Below are positions 41,507 through 48,902 of a stretch of DNA of 64,000 nt, in pieces. A model generated the notes under the pieces. That model worked only from the letters and a program-made list of their open reading frames with translations. It was not told where the DNA came from and searched no databases. The translations under genes were made by a program, and so were the position numbers. Numbering within the stretch: the first letter of the stretch is position 1; each line of letters opens with the position of its first letter. The DNA comes from Bin87 sp965220505 (GTDB lineage Bacteria > Chloroflexota > Dehalococcoidia > Lucifugimonadales > UBA3495), in contig CBDCQE010000001.1 in the NCBI GenBank assembly GCA_965220505.1, positions 1,302,001-1,366,000 of the forward strand. The letters are read 5' to 3'.

Positions 41507-41583
41507 TCGATCTCCCGCCAAATTGCAACGGTTCACATGGCCGTCGGCGTCCATACTATACCAGACCCATTATCACGTGATTG

Positions 41584-41895
41584 ATGACCAAGCCGGCCAC
41601 ATGCCACCTGCGGGTGAGGGTGCAACCAAATGCCACCCGCACCGAGATCCTGGGTTGGCGTGGCGGATCGCTGAGGGTGCGAACCACTGCGCCTCCAGTT
41701 GCCGGCAAAGCCAATCGGGCGGCGGTCGAGGTTTTGGCCCACACCCTGGGCATCCCGCGTACCGACGTTAACGTCGTCCGGGGCCACGGATCCAGGGATA
41801 AGGTTATGGAAATAGTCGGTATCGACGAACCGGAACTGCACCGCCGCCTGAAAATTCCGGTGGCACCCGATACACCGGCCGCAACGGCCCACTGA
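41584..41895 (+). CDS. DUF167 (YggU) family protein
   Basis: 103 aa from ATG 41584. The family core VRVQPNATRTEILGW, RVRTTAPPVAGKANRAAVEVLA and VNVVRGHGSRDKVMEIVG is clear. Small alpha/beta proteins of unknown biochemical role, widespread in bacteria, often near cell-division or YggT genes, not seen here. The C-terminal 20 residues are an extension. Confidence 0.9.
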   Translation: MTKPATCHLRVRVQPNATRTEILGWRGGSLRVRTTAPPVAGKANRAAVEVLAHTLGIPRTDVNVVRGHGSRDKVMEIVGIDEPELHRRLKIPVAPDTPAATAH

Positions 41896-41929
41896 GCACG
41901 GACCGGTTTGCCGGAACACGGAGCGACCC

Positions 41930-42409
41930 ATGCAAGACAATTTTCGCAACTTCAGCTGGATTTTGCCCGGCGCGCTGGCGGGAGCCATGGGGCCCATGGA
42001 GCGCCGGCATCTAATCTACTTCGAGCTCAACGACATCACCGCGATAGTGCGGATGGAAGAGCGGACAATCTCGGGAGAGCCGTGGGGCTTCGAGGAACTG
42101 TTCGAGCCGGTGCCGGATTTCGAAGCGCCTTCAGTGGAGCAGATTGACCGCATCGTAACTTTCACGGAGCAGCAGATCGAGACTTGGGAGCGGCCCACGG
42201 TGATAACCTGCGCCGCGGGGATTGGCCGGACGGGAACGATTCTCGCGTCATACCTGGTGAACACCGGATGGGAAGCGGATGAAGCGATCGACTATATCCG
42301 GCAACTGCGTCCCGGCTCAATCCAGACTGCCTCCCAGGAAGAGGCGGTAAGGCAATACGCCGTGTTCGTCAAGGACCGGAATGACAACATGCCCCGGCGG
42401 TTCCGGTGA
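41930..42409 (+). CDS. Dual-specificity/tyrosine phosphatase-like protein
   Basis: 159 aa. The P-loop is CAAGIGRTGT (C-x5-R), with a preceding general-acid candidate in EPVPDFEAPS. The residue before the catalytic Cys is Thr (VITCAAG) instead of the usual His. The N-terminus FSWILPGALAGAMGPM resembles the WxxPGxLAGSxxP start of cyclin-dependent-kinase-inhibitor-3-like phosphatases. A cytosolic phosphatase of phosphoprotein or small phosphoester. It follows DUF167 closely on the same strand and ends at a strong hairpin. Confidence 0.88.
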   Translation: MQDNFRNFSWILPGALAGAMGPMERRHLIYFELNDITAIVRMEERTISGEPWGFEELFEPVPDFEAPSVEQIDRIVTFTEQQIETWERPTVITCAAGIGRTGTILASYLVNTGWEADEAIDYIRQLRPGSIQTASQEEAVRQYAVFVKDRNDNMPRRFR

Positions 42410-42441
42410 CCGGTTGGCCGCCGACTGATTTGAGCAGGAAA

Positions 42442-42472
42442 ACGGGGTCCGAGTTCAGAACTCGGACCCCGT
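42442..42472. terminator. 14-bp perfect-stem hairpin terminator
   Basis: ACGGGGTCCGAGTT (42442-42455), loop CAG, AACTCGGACCCCGT (42459-42472). Serves the phosphatase gene and the convergent zinc-ribbon gene. Confidence 0.85.
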
Positions 42473-42497
42473 CGTGGTTAACTGAGGTGTCAGGGTA

Positions 42498-42737
42498 TCA
42501 GGCGACCAGCAACTCGTCGGAATTCGGCGCCGCAGGCATGGTGGCAGGCGCGGTCTGTATCATCGGAGCCGCATCCGCGGGGATTTCCCGGCTGCACTGC
42601 AGGCACTGGCGGTAATCGCCGTAAATGTCGCGGACCTGGCGTACGTCGCCGCCGCAGTGGGGGCAGGAGCCCAGATCCACGCGCCGGCGGCGTACGCCCT
42701 GAACAGACCGGGCCCGGTTCAGTGTGCTTTCCATCAT
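42498..42737 (-). CDS. Zinc-ribbon microprotein, copy 1
   Basis: 79 aa with an AAGGAG site before the ATG. A single four-Cys zinc ribbon, CPHCGGDVRQVRDIYGDYRQCLQC, preceded by a basic stretch (RRRRVDLG) and followed by an Ala/Pro-rich, probably disordered tail. Paralogue of the gene at 42912-43130. The basic flank suggests nucleic-acid binding, but no function is known. A palindrome (42853-42880) separates the two copies. Confidence 0.8.
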   Translation of the reverse strand: MMESTLNRARSVQGVRRRRVDLGSCPHCGGDVRQVRDIYGDYRQCLQCSREIPADAAPMIQTAPATMPAAPNSDELLVA

Positions 42738-42852
42738 CTCATCTCCTTGACCTGACGGCGTGTGGCCGTCGCCGGTCGTGACTGCGCGTACGTGGTTGAC
42801 GGTAATTTGATGCCGGTTGTCGCTACGGTCGAGATGCGGTGTTAAAAATATT

Positions 42853-42880
42853 GCGGCCTCGGAGCCAAGTCCGAGGCCGC
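42853..42880 (-). terminator. Hairpin between the two zinc-ribbon genes
   Basis: GCGGCCTCGGA (42853-42863), 6-base loop, TCCGAGGCCGC (42870-42880), with ATATTTTTAAC following on the minus strand. Acts as terminator or attenuator between the paralogues. Confidence 0.75.
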
Positions 42881-42911
42881 TGCCTGCGGTTGCTTGTGCT
42901 CGGTATCTTGA

Positions 42912-43130
42912 TCAGGCCGTGACCTTCTCGCGATGGTGGGTCGTATTTGCTGGCATATCCACGGAGGCAATGGTTGTGGCCGGTACGGGGCTGGTAGCCA
43001 CGCGTCGGATTTCGCGACCGCATTGGGCGCACTGGTGGTAGACTCCGAACGTGTCCCTCATGCGACAGACATCGCCGCCACAGCGGGGACACGCCTTGAG
43101 CTTCAACGATTTACGGGTTAGGGTCTGCAT
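42912..43130 (-). CDS. Zinc-ribbon microprotein, copy 2
   Basis: 72 aa with a GGATGGAG site before ATG 43130. CPRCGGDVCRMRDTFGVYHQCAQCGREI matches copy 1 at nearly every structural position (CPxCGGDV, RDxxGxYxQCxQCxREI), and a basic N-terminus (TRKSLKLKA) precedes it. Its promoter is overlapped by a long palindrome, so it is probably repressed under some condition. Confidence 0.8.
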   Translation of the reverse strand: MQTLTRKSLKLKACPRCGGDVCRMRDTFGVYHQCAQCGREIRRVATSPVPATTIASVDMPANTTHHREKVTA

Positions 43131-43202
43131 TTCTCCATCCTGTTTGCGATTGTCGCCGCAGCGGGCGGGGCGGGCTGTCAGTTTGCGATTTCAGTTTACC
43201 GC

Positions 43203-43228
43203 TACCGTATTACCGGAGTATTACGGTA
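43203..43228. promoter_or_regulatory. 26-bp near-perfect palindrome, candidate operator
   Basis: Arms TACCGTATTAC (43203-43213) and GTATTACGGTA (43218-43228) around CGGA; 10 of 11 positions pair. It overlaps the spacer and -10 of the copy 2 promoter. A related inverted repeat GTTACG-gtttt-CGTAAC lies at 43262-43278, just before the ribosome site of the divergent JAMM gene. Confidence 0.65.
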
Positions 43229-43237
43229 ACCAGTCAA
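43207..43237 (-). promoter_or_regulatory. Promoter of zinc-ribbon copy 2
   Basis: Minus strand TTGACT (43237-43232), 19-base spacer, TAATAC (43212-43207). Embedded in the palindrome. Confidence 0.5.
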
Positions 43238-43250
43238 TAAACGGCCGAAT

Positions 43251-43256
43251 TAGAAT
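43251..43256 (+). promoter_or_regulatory. -10 box of the JAMM peptidase gene
   Basis: TAGAAT, 33 bp before the ATG; AAGGGGG ribosome site follows. Confidence 0.4.
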
Positions 43257-43289
43257 ATCAGGTTACGGTTTTCGTAACAAGGGGGTTTA

Positions 43290-43778
43290 ATGGCCAATTT
43301 AGCGGATCCGTTGGAAATTCCGGAGGAGTTCATGCAGGCCGTGTTTCGTCAGGCGCGAGAAGCCTTTCCCGCGGAGTGCTGCGGATGGCTCAGCGGCCCG
43401 GCGGGCGGTACCTCGGTGAACGGAATACGCCCCGTGGTCAACGACCAGGCATCGGGCAATCACCCCACCGCGGCGGAGCGGACTGCCGAGTCGGCCTACG
43501 TTTTCAGCACGGCGGACCTGCTGGAACTCAACAACAGCCTGGACACGGAGACCCCGGCGCGGATCATCTACCACTCTCATCCCAACGGCCAGGCCTACCT
43601 ATCCGCAACGGACCGGACCGTAGCCATCAGCCCCTGGGGAGACGGCCCGGCCTATCCGGTACAGCAATTGGTGGTGGGTATCGACGGCGAGCGCGTGGTG
43701 GAAGCGGCGCTGTTCGACTGGGACGACGGCGCCGGTGATTTCGTCGAGATCGCGCGGTTCGAAGGGGCGGAAATCTAG
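43290..43778 (+). CDS. JAMM (Mov34/MPN/PAD-1) family metallopeptidase
   Basis: 162 aa. Complete JAMM zinc site: Glu in FPAECCGWL (about 29) and HSHPNGQAYLSATD (H-x-H-x7-S-x2-D). Bacterial relatives (Mec+/CysO-cysteine peptidase-like) remove residues from ubiquitin-like sulfur carriers such as CysO, MoaD or ThiS; none is visible nearby. Divergent from the zinc-ribbon pair and sharing its palindromic control region. Last 4 bp overlap the convergent antiporter. Confidence 0.9.
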   Translation: MANLADPLEIPEEFMQAVFRQAREAFPAECCGWLSGPAGGTSVNGIRPVVNDQASGNHPTAAERTAESAYVFSTADLLELNNSLDTETPARIIYHSHPNGQAYLSATDRTVAISPWGDGPAYPVQQLVVGIDGERVVEAALFDWDDGAGDFVEIARFEGAEI

Positions 43779-44791
43779 TGGGACGGTGCTCCCAGAAGGG
43801 CTACCCAAATCGCCCCGGCGACGGTGACCAGCAACATCAGCGCCAGGGCTCCGACAATCACAGGTTGCGGCAGACGGTTCCGTCCCCATAAAAGCAGGCC
43901 GCCCCACGAGATCAGCCCCATGGCGATGACCCCGGCGATGTAGTGCTCGGTTTCCGCGCTGTTGACCACGACGCCTTTGCGATAGAAGAAATCAGCGTAG
44001 GCCAGGATGGTTATATTGAATACGCAACTGCCGTACACCCCGGCAAACCCGAGATCAGCCGCACCCAGGCGCGCCGCCGCGAACGTCGCTGAGATTTCCG
44101 GCATACTTGTGACCAGGGCCACCGCCAAAATGCCCAGGACACCTGAAGATACTCCCGTGATATGAGCGATCCGGTCCACGCTCTGGGCCAACAGCACGCC
44201 GGAAATGATGACCCCTAGGGATACCAGGATGAACATTATCCAGGCGCGGCGCAGCGTGATTCCGGCGTCTTCTTCCCTTTCTTCTCCGTCAGTGGAGGGT
44301 CGGCGGTTATACACGAACCACATCCCGACCAGATATACGGCGATGACGATGATGGAAGACATGCCAACCTGCCACACACTCACTCCGCTCTTGAAGAGCG
44401 CAAAAAGAACCGCCATACCGGTGAGCAGGGCCGCCAGGACGATGAGATAACCCTGTTCCGGAGCGACGCGCTGCACGAACCGCTTGCCCCCAAAAAGCAA
44501 CGCGACGACCGCCAAGATCAGCATGTTGAACATGTTGGACCCGAGCACGTCCCCCAGGGCCAACTGCGGGTTGTCGATGCGGACAGCGGTGATGTTGTTG
44601 GACACCTCCGGCAGTGAAGTCGCCAGCGCGACCAGGATGCTGCCGACGAACATCCGGCCCAAACCCGTGAGCGAGGCGAGGGCGTCGCCGTACTTGGCGA
44701 GATAGGTTCCCAGGAACACCACCGCGACCGCACTGGCCAGAAAAATAACAATGGCGACGGCAAGGCCGACGCCGGAAAGAACGTTCAGCAC
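43775..44791 (-). CDS. Calcium/cation antiporter (CaCA family)
   Basis: 338 aa, about ten TM helices in two inverted halves. The alpha-repeats are VGSILVALATSLPEVSNNI and ILAVALVTSMPEISATFAAAR, each with the conserved Ser/Thr-x-Pro-Glu, with partner segments GDVLGSNMFNMLILAV and GVYGSCVFNITILAY. An acidic cytosolic loop (STDGEEREEDAG) divides the halves. Exchanges Ca2+ (or another cation) against Na+, K+ or H+ in the cytoplasmic membrane. Confidence 0.92.
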   Translation of the reverse strand: MLNVLSGVGLAVAIVIFLASAVAVVFLGTYLAKYGDALASLTGLGRMFVGSILVALATSLPEVSNNITAVRIDNPQLALGDVLGSNMFNMLILAVVALLFGGKRFVQRVAPEQGYLIVLAALLTGMAVLFALFKSGVSVWQVGMSSIIVIAVYLVGMWFVYNRRPSTDGEEREEDAGITLRRAWIMFILVSLGVIISGVLLAQSVDRIAHITGVSSGVLGILAVALVTSMPEISATFAAARLGAADLGFAGVYGSCVFNITILAYADFFYRKGVVVNSAETEHYIAGVIAMGLISWGGLLLWGRNRLPQPVIVGALALMLLVTVAGAIWVALLGAPSH

Positions 44792-44807
44792 GCGGGTTCG
44801 GTCCGCC

Positions 44808-45899
44808 CTAGCCGATAGCGTTGGCGATGAGGTCGCCCATCTGCGTGGTTGCCGTTGCAGTATCCCCGGCGGTAACGATGTCAGCAGTGCGGTAGCCTTG
44901 CTCCAGGACGCTCTGGACGGCGCGCTCGATGGCGGCCGCTTCTTCGGTAAGGCCGAGGGAGTAGCGCAGCATCATGGCAGCACTGAGGATGGAGCCGCAG
45001 GGGTTAGCAATGCCCTGTCCGGCAATGTCCGGAGCAGTACCGTGGATTGGTTCGTAGAAGCCTGGAGTTCGGGCGCCGTCCTGGGGCACGCCGGAAAGGC
45101 TGGCCGAGGGCAGAAGGCCCATAGACGCGGCGAGGATGGCCGCTTCGTCGGTGAGGATGTCGCCGAAGGTGTTCTCGGCAACGATCACGTCGTATGAAGC
45201 GGGGCGCAGGACGATCTGCATGGCGCAGGCGTCAACCAGGGCGTGCTCCAGTTCAACGTCGGGATATTCGCCGGCGAGGCGAGTGGCGGTAGCGCGCCAG
45301 AGCCTGGAGGTTTCAAGCACGTTGGCCTTGTCCACGGAGGTCAGCTTGCCGCGCCGGCCGCGGGCCAACTCGAAGCCGACGCGAAGCACGCGCTCGATTT
45401 CCGATTCGGAATAGCGCATGGTATCAACGCCGACAATGCCCTGGGGGGTTTCGGTGCGGCCCTTGGGCTGGGCGTAATACAGGCCGCCGGTGAGTTCGCG
45501 CACCACGACCATGTCAACGCCCTCGAGGACGTGGGGCTTCAACACGCTGGAATCGGTGAGCTGGGGATAAACCTTGACGGGACGGATGTTGGCGAAGACG
45601 TTGAGATGGGCCCGCAGCGCAAGCAGTCCGTCCTCCGGTCGCGTGGAAGCGGAAGGATCGTCCCATTTGGGACCGCCCACTGCGCCGAACAGCACGGCGT
45701 CTGCCGAGGCAGCGAGATCACGAACGCCATCGGTCAGCGGCGTGCCGTGTTTGTCGATGGATATGCCGCCGACGTCCCCGTATTCGAGGACGAAATTGTG
45801 CCCGAAAGCGCGACCCACGGCCTCCATGGCCTTGACACCTTCGGCGGTAACCTCGGGTCCAATGCCGTCGCCGGCCAATACGGCGATGTTGAAATCCAT
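44808..45899 (-). CDS. leuB: 3-isopropylmalate dehydrogenase
   Basis: 363 aa. NIAVLAGDGIGPEVTAEGVKAM at the start, LLALRAHLNVFANIRPV (substrate-binding Arg), VVRELTGGLYYAQPKG, SVDKANVLETSRLWR, and VVAENTFGDILTDEAA-type metal-binding region (Asp residues). C-terminal EPIHGTAPDIAGQGIANPCGSILSAAMMLR. NAD-dependent oxidative decarboxylation in leucine synthesis. No other leu gene adjoins it. Confidence 0.97.
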   Translation of the reverse strand: MDFNIAVLAGDGIGPEVTAEGVKAMEAVGRAFGHNFVLEYGDVGGISIDKHGTPLTDGVRDLAASADAVLFGAVGGPKWDDPSASTRPEDGLLALRAHLNVFANIRPVKVYPQLTDSSVLKPHVLEGVDMVVVRELTGGLYYAQPKGRTETPQGIVGVDTMRYSESEIERVLRVGFELARGRRGKLTSVDKANVLETSRLWRATATRLAGEYPDVELEHALVDACAMQIVLRPASYDVIVAENTFGDILTDEAAILAASMGLLPSASLSGVPQDGARTPGFYEPIHGTAPDIAGQGIANPCGSILSAAMMLRYSLGLTEEAAAIERAVQSVLEQGYRTADIVTAGDTATATTQMGDLIANAIG

Positions 45900-45973
45900 T
45901 TTGCCAACGGCTCCGATTGATAGATCGTCCCCGCTTGCCGGCTTCAGGCCCGGCCGAATACGGGGCGGCGGGT

Positions 45974-46002
45974 AGTATAGCCTATGGCTGGTGGGGCATC
46001 AA
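45974..46002 (-). promoter_or_regulatory. leuB promoter
   Basis: Minus strand TTGATG (46002-45997), 17-base spacer, TATACT (45979-45974). Leader of about 68 bases without an obvious attenuator. Confidence 0.7.
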
Positions 46003-46139
46003 ACACGACAGCACCGACGCCGGCACGAAACGCGGCGATTCACGAGTTGCTCAAACCACACGGAGGCGGGGGCCATCATCAGAGGCTGCTTATCGTATTC
46101 ACCGAGCGCCGTTTGCTCGCTCCGGCGGTGGGTTCCGCG

Positions 46140-46168
46140 TTGACACGCCGGGGTGCACACTTTAAACT
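46140..46168 (+). promoter_or_regulatory. Promoter of the DUF1501-DUF1800 unit
   Basis: Consensus TTGACA (46140-46145), 17-base spacer, TAAACT (46163-46168). AAGGAGG ribosome site at 46217-46223. Confidence 0.72.
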
Positions 46169-46232
46169 GCGAGCATCAGCCAAGCCTGCGCTGGCGCTTT
46201 GCGTTGCGCCCGGATAAGGAGGCCCATCCGCG

Positions 46233-47363
46233 ATGACCACCACCAATAATGACCGGTCTCTGGTCGTAGTCCAGTTGACCGGGGCCAACGACCCGCTCAA
46301 TACCGTGATCCCCTATGCCGACGGGCATTACTATGATTTCCGGCCCAACGTTGGCATTCCCACCGACCAGGTGATACCGCTGGACGGACAGCTGGGTCTC
46401 AACCCCAACATGGCTCCAATCAAGGCCCTGTGGGACGAGGGCAAGGTCGCCATCGTCAACGGCATCGGATACCCGAACCCGACCCGTTCCCACTTCCGCA
46501 GCATGGACATCTGGCACACCTGCGAGCCGGAAAAGATCGCCACCGAGGGCTGGCTGGGCCGCGTCATCCGCGACCTTGACCCCTCCGGCCAGAACGTGAT
46601 CACCGGCGTGAACTTCGGGCGGGGCCTGCCCCGTTCCATGGGCGCCTCCGGCGTTCCCGTCGCCTCGGTGGGCAACCTGGAGACCTACGGCCTGTTCCCC
46701 GACGTGGAGGAAGAGCGCATCCGCGGCCTGTGCCTGGACGCCTTCGGCAAGATGTACGGCGGGTCCATCCAGGACGCCGTAATGGACTACTTGGGCCAGA
46801 CTGGTCGCGACGCGCTGAAGGGCGCGGACATCCTGCGCACCGCTCCCGAGCAGTATTCCTCCTCGGTGGAGTATGCCGACAACCCCATCGCGCAATCCCT
46901 CAAGAACGTGGCCCAGGTGATGACCGCCGATCTGGGCACCCGCATCTACTACACCCAGCACGGCAGCTTTGACACCCACGGCGACGAGATCAAGGTTCAC
47001 GGCGGGCTGTGGACGCAAGTGTCCGGCGCCATCAGCGACTTCCTGGCCGACCTGGACGAGCACGGCCGCGGCGACGACGCCATCGTGCTGGTTTGGACCG
47101 AGTTCGGGCGCCGCATCCGCGACAACGGCACCGGCACCGACCACGGCTCCGGTGGTACCGCTTTCATCATCGGCAACCAGGTCAACGGCGGCTTCTACGG
47201 GCAGTACCCGTCCCTGGCCGAGCGCGACCAACTGGACGGCGACCTGCACTGGAACAACGACTTCCGCTCGACCTACTCGACCATCGCCGACAAGTGGCTG
47301 GGCCTGGACCCGGTGAACATCGTCAACGGCCAGTTCGAGCAGTGGGACTTCGTCGGCAACTAG
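46233..47363 (+). CDS. DUF1501 family protein without export signal
   Basis: 376 aa. Family body: LVVVQLTGANDPLNTVIPYADGHYYDFRPNVGIP, NPTRSHFRSMDIWHTCEP, GSFDTHGDE, VWTEFGRRIRDNGTGTDHGSGGTAFIIGNQVNGG. The alkaline-phosphatase-like fold residues (WTEFGRR, DHG) are present. Members usually carry a twin-arginine signal; here the protein starts directly at the first beta-strand. Function unknown; DUF1501 typically sits beside DUF1800, as here. Strong promoter and ribosome site suggest high expression. Confidence 0.88.
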   Translation: MTTTNNDRSLVVVQLTGANDPLNTVIPYADGHYYDFRPNVGIPTDQVIPLDGQLGLNPNMAPIKALWDEGKVAIVNGIGYPNPTRSHFRSMDIWHTCEPEKIATEGWLGRVIRDLDPSGQNVITGVNFGRGLPRSMGASGVPVASVGNLETYGLFPDVEEERIRGLCLDAFGKMYGGSIQDAVMDYLGQTGRDALKGADILRTAPEQYSSSVEYADNPIAQSLKNVAQVMTADLGTRIYYTQHGSFDTHGDEIKVHGGLWTQVSGAISDFLADLDEHGRGDDAIVLVWTEFGRRIRDNGTGTDHGSGGTAFIIGNQVNGGFYGQYPSLAERDQLDGDLHWNNDFRSTYSTIADKWLGLDPVNIVNGQFEQWDFVGN

Positions 47364-47410
47364 CCCGACCGGTCTCCCCATCATTTGACAGAGAACTTGC
47401 GGAGGCAATT

Positions 47411-48826
47411 ATGAGCAATGCCGACATTGCCCTGATGGCTCACTTGATGCGCAGGGCCGGCTTCGGGGCAACCCGCGATGAGCTGGAGCAGCTGGTCGAG
47501 CAGGGTTACGAAAACGTGGTTGAAGACCTGATCAACCCCGGCGACCCCGGGGTTATGCCCGACGACGTGATCCGAAGGTACCACTCGGAAATGGCCGAGA
47601 TGCGGGAACTGAACAGCGCCGGCGCATACTGGATGTACCGGATGGTCACGACCCGTAACCAGCTGGAAGAGAAGCTGGCCCTATTCTGGCACGGCCTCTT
47701 CGCCACCGGCTACTCCAAGCTGAACCAGGCCAGCGCCCTGGTCAACCAGATCAACACCTTCCGCCGCCACTCCCTCGGTTCCTACAAGACGATGCTGGTG
47801 GAACTGTCCAAGGACCCGGCCATGATCATCTGGCTGGACAACCACGACAACCACCGGGACAACATCAACGAGAACTACGGGCGCGAGTTGCTGGAGCTCT
47901 TCTCCATGGGCGTGGGCAACTACACCGAGGACGATATCAAGGAGTGCGCCCGGGCTTTCACCGGATGGACGCTGGGCAACGCCGAGTACATGTCCACCCG
48001 GGCCAGCCGCGACTCCATCTGGCCGTACAGCCGCATCAACTGGCACTTCAACTACCGCGACTACGACCACGACGACGGCGAAAAGACCTTCCTGGGGCAC
48101 ACCGGCAACTTCAACGGCGAGGACATCGTCGAGATCATCGTGCAGCAGGAAGCCACGGCGCGTTTCATCTGCACCCGCCTGTTCCAGTTCTTCGCGGCGG
48201 ATGAGGTGGACGAAGCGGGTGAAGCCGTCATCAACGACATGATGGCCTCCTACTTCGAATCGGAGTACGAGATCCGCTCCATCATGCGAACCATGTTCAA
48301 TTCCGACTACTTCAAGTCGGAAGACGCCCGGTTCGCCCGGGTCAAGGGCCCAGTGGAACTGGTTGTGGGCGCGGTCCGCATGGCCGGCACCTATCAAGAG
48401 CCGACTTTCGGCGCCGACCAGCTGGCGCGCCAGACCATGTACATGGGTCAGGGCATCTTCCAGCCGCCCAGCGTGGAGGGTTGGCACGAGGGCGCCGAGT
48501 GGATCGACAGCGGCGCGCTGGTCGAGCGGGTCAACTTCGTCGGCCGGGAACTGGGCGACCCGGGCAACCCGGGCGTCAAGGCGATCATCGACCGCATGGC
48601 CCGGCAGGGCCAGGCAGTGCTGTCCCCCGAGGAACAGGTTGCCGCGTGCGCGGACCTGATCGGGCCGCTGGAACTCTCAGAAGCGACCACCACTTCCATA
48701 CGGGAGTTCGCCAACGAGCAGGGTCCCGCCGACCTTCGGGAAGGCTCTCGCACTGAGGCCGACGAGCAGCGGATTGCGAACCTGCTGCGGCTGCTTACGG
48801 CCACGCGGGAATACCAGCTCGCTTAG
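47411..48826 (+). CDS. DUF1800 family protein
   Basis: 471 aa from ATG 47411 with GGAGG upstream. Starts at the family's first helix, AHLMRRAGFGATRDELEQLVEQGYENVVEDL, continues with FWHGLFATGYSKLNQA, YGRELLELFSMGVGNYTEDDIKECARAFTGW, FLGHTGNFNGEDIVEII, and PPSVEGWHEGAEWIDSGAL. Helical protein of unknown function that pairs with DUF1501. No signal peptide. Cotranscribed with DUF1501 (47-bp gap). Confidence 0.9.
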   Translation: MSNADIALMAHLMRRAGFGATRDELEQLVEQGYENVVEDLINPGDPGVMPDDVIRRYHSEMAEMRELNSAGAYWMYRMVTTRNQLEEKLALFWHGLFATGYSKLNQASALVNQINTFRRHSLGSYKTMLVELSKDPAMIIWLDNHDNHRDNINENYGRELLELFSMGVGNYTEDDIKECARAFTGWTLGNAEYMSTRASRDSIWPYSRINWHFNYRDYDHDDGEKTFLGHTGNFNGEDIVEIIVQQEATARFICTRLFQFFAADEVDEAGEAVINDMMASYFESEYEIRSIMRTMFNSDYFKSEDARFARVKGPVELVVGAVRMAGTYQEPTFGADQLARQTMYMGQGIFQPPSVEGWHEGAEWIDSGALVERVNFVGRELGDPGNPGVKAIIDRMARQGQAVLSPEEQVAACADLIGPLELSEATTTSIREFANEQGPADLREGSRTEADEQRIANLLRLLTATREYQLA

Positions 48827-48856
48827 GGTCGAAAACAACGCTAAGCGGACGATTGC

Positions 48857-48880
48857 AGGGGCGAATGATCATTCGCCCCT
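48857..48880. repeat. Perfect 24-bp palindrome (GGGGCG-stem family)
   Basis: AGGGGCGAATGA followed by its exact reverse complement, 30 bp after the DUF1800 stop and 22 bp before the NHL start. Probable terminator; same sequence as 22951-22972. Confidence 0.7.
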
Positions 48881-48902
48881 ATGCAAAACAGGAGAGGCTG
48901 CA

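Larger units (their letters stand above)
45900..46232. other. 333-bp intergenic region with divergent promoters, no supported gene
   Basis: Holds the leuB promoter and the DUF1501 promoter. A 77-codon plus-strand frame (45984-46217) crosses both promoters and is compositionally random-looking, so it is not called. Confidence 0.6.

Noticed and set aside
45984..46217. 77-aa plus-strand frame before DUF1501
   Set aside because: It overlaps two good promoters and has no ribosome site or recognisable sequence.
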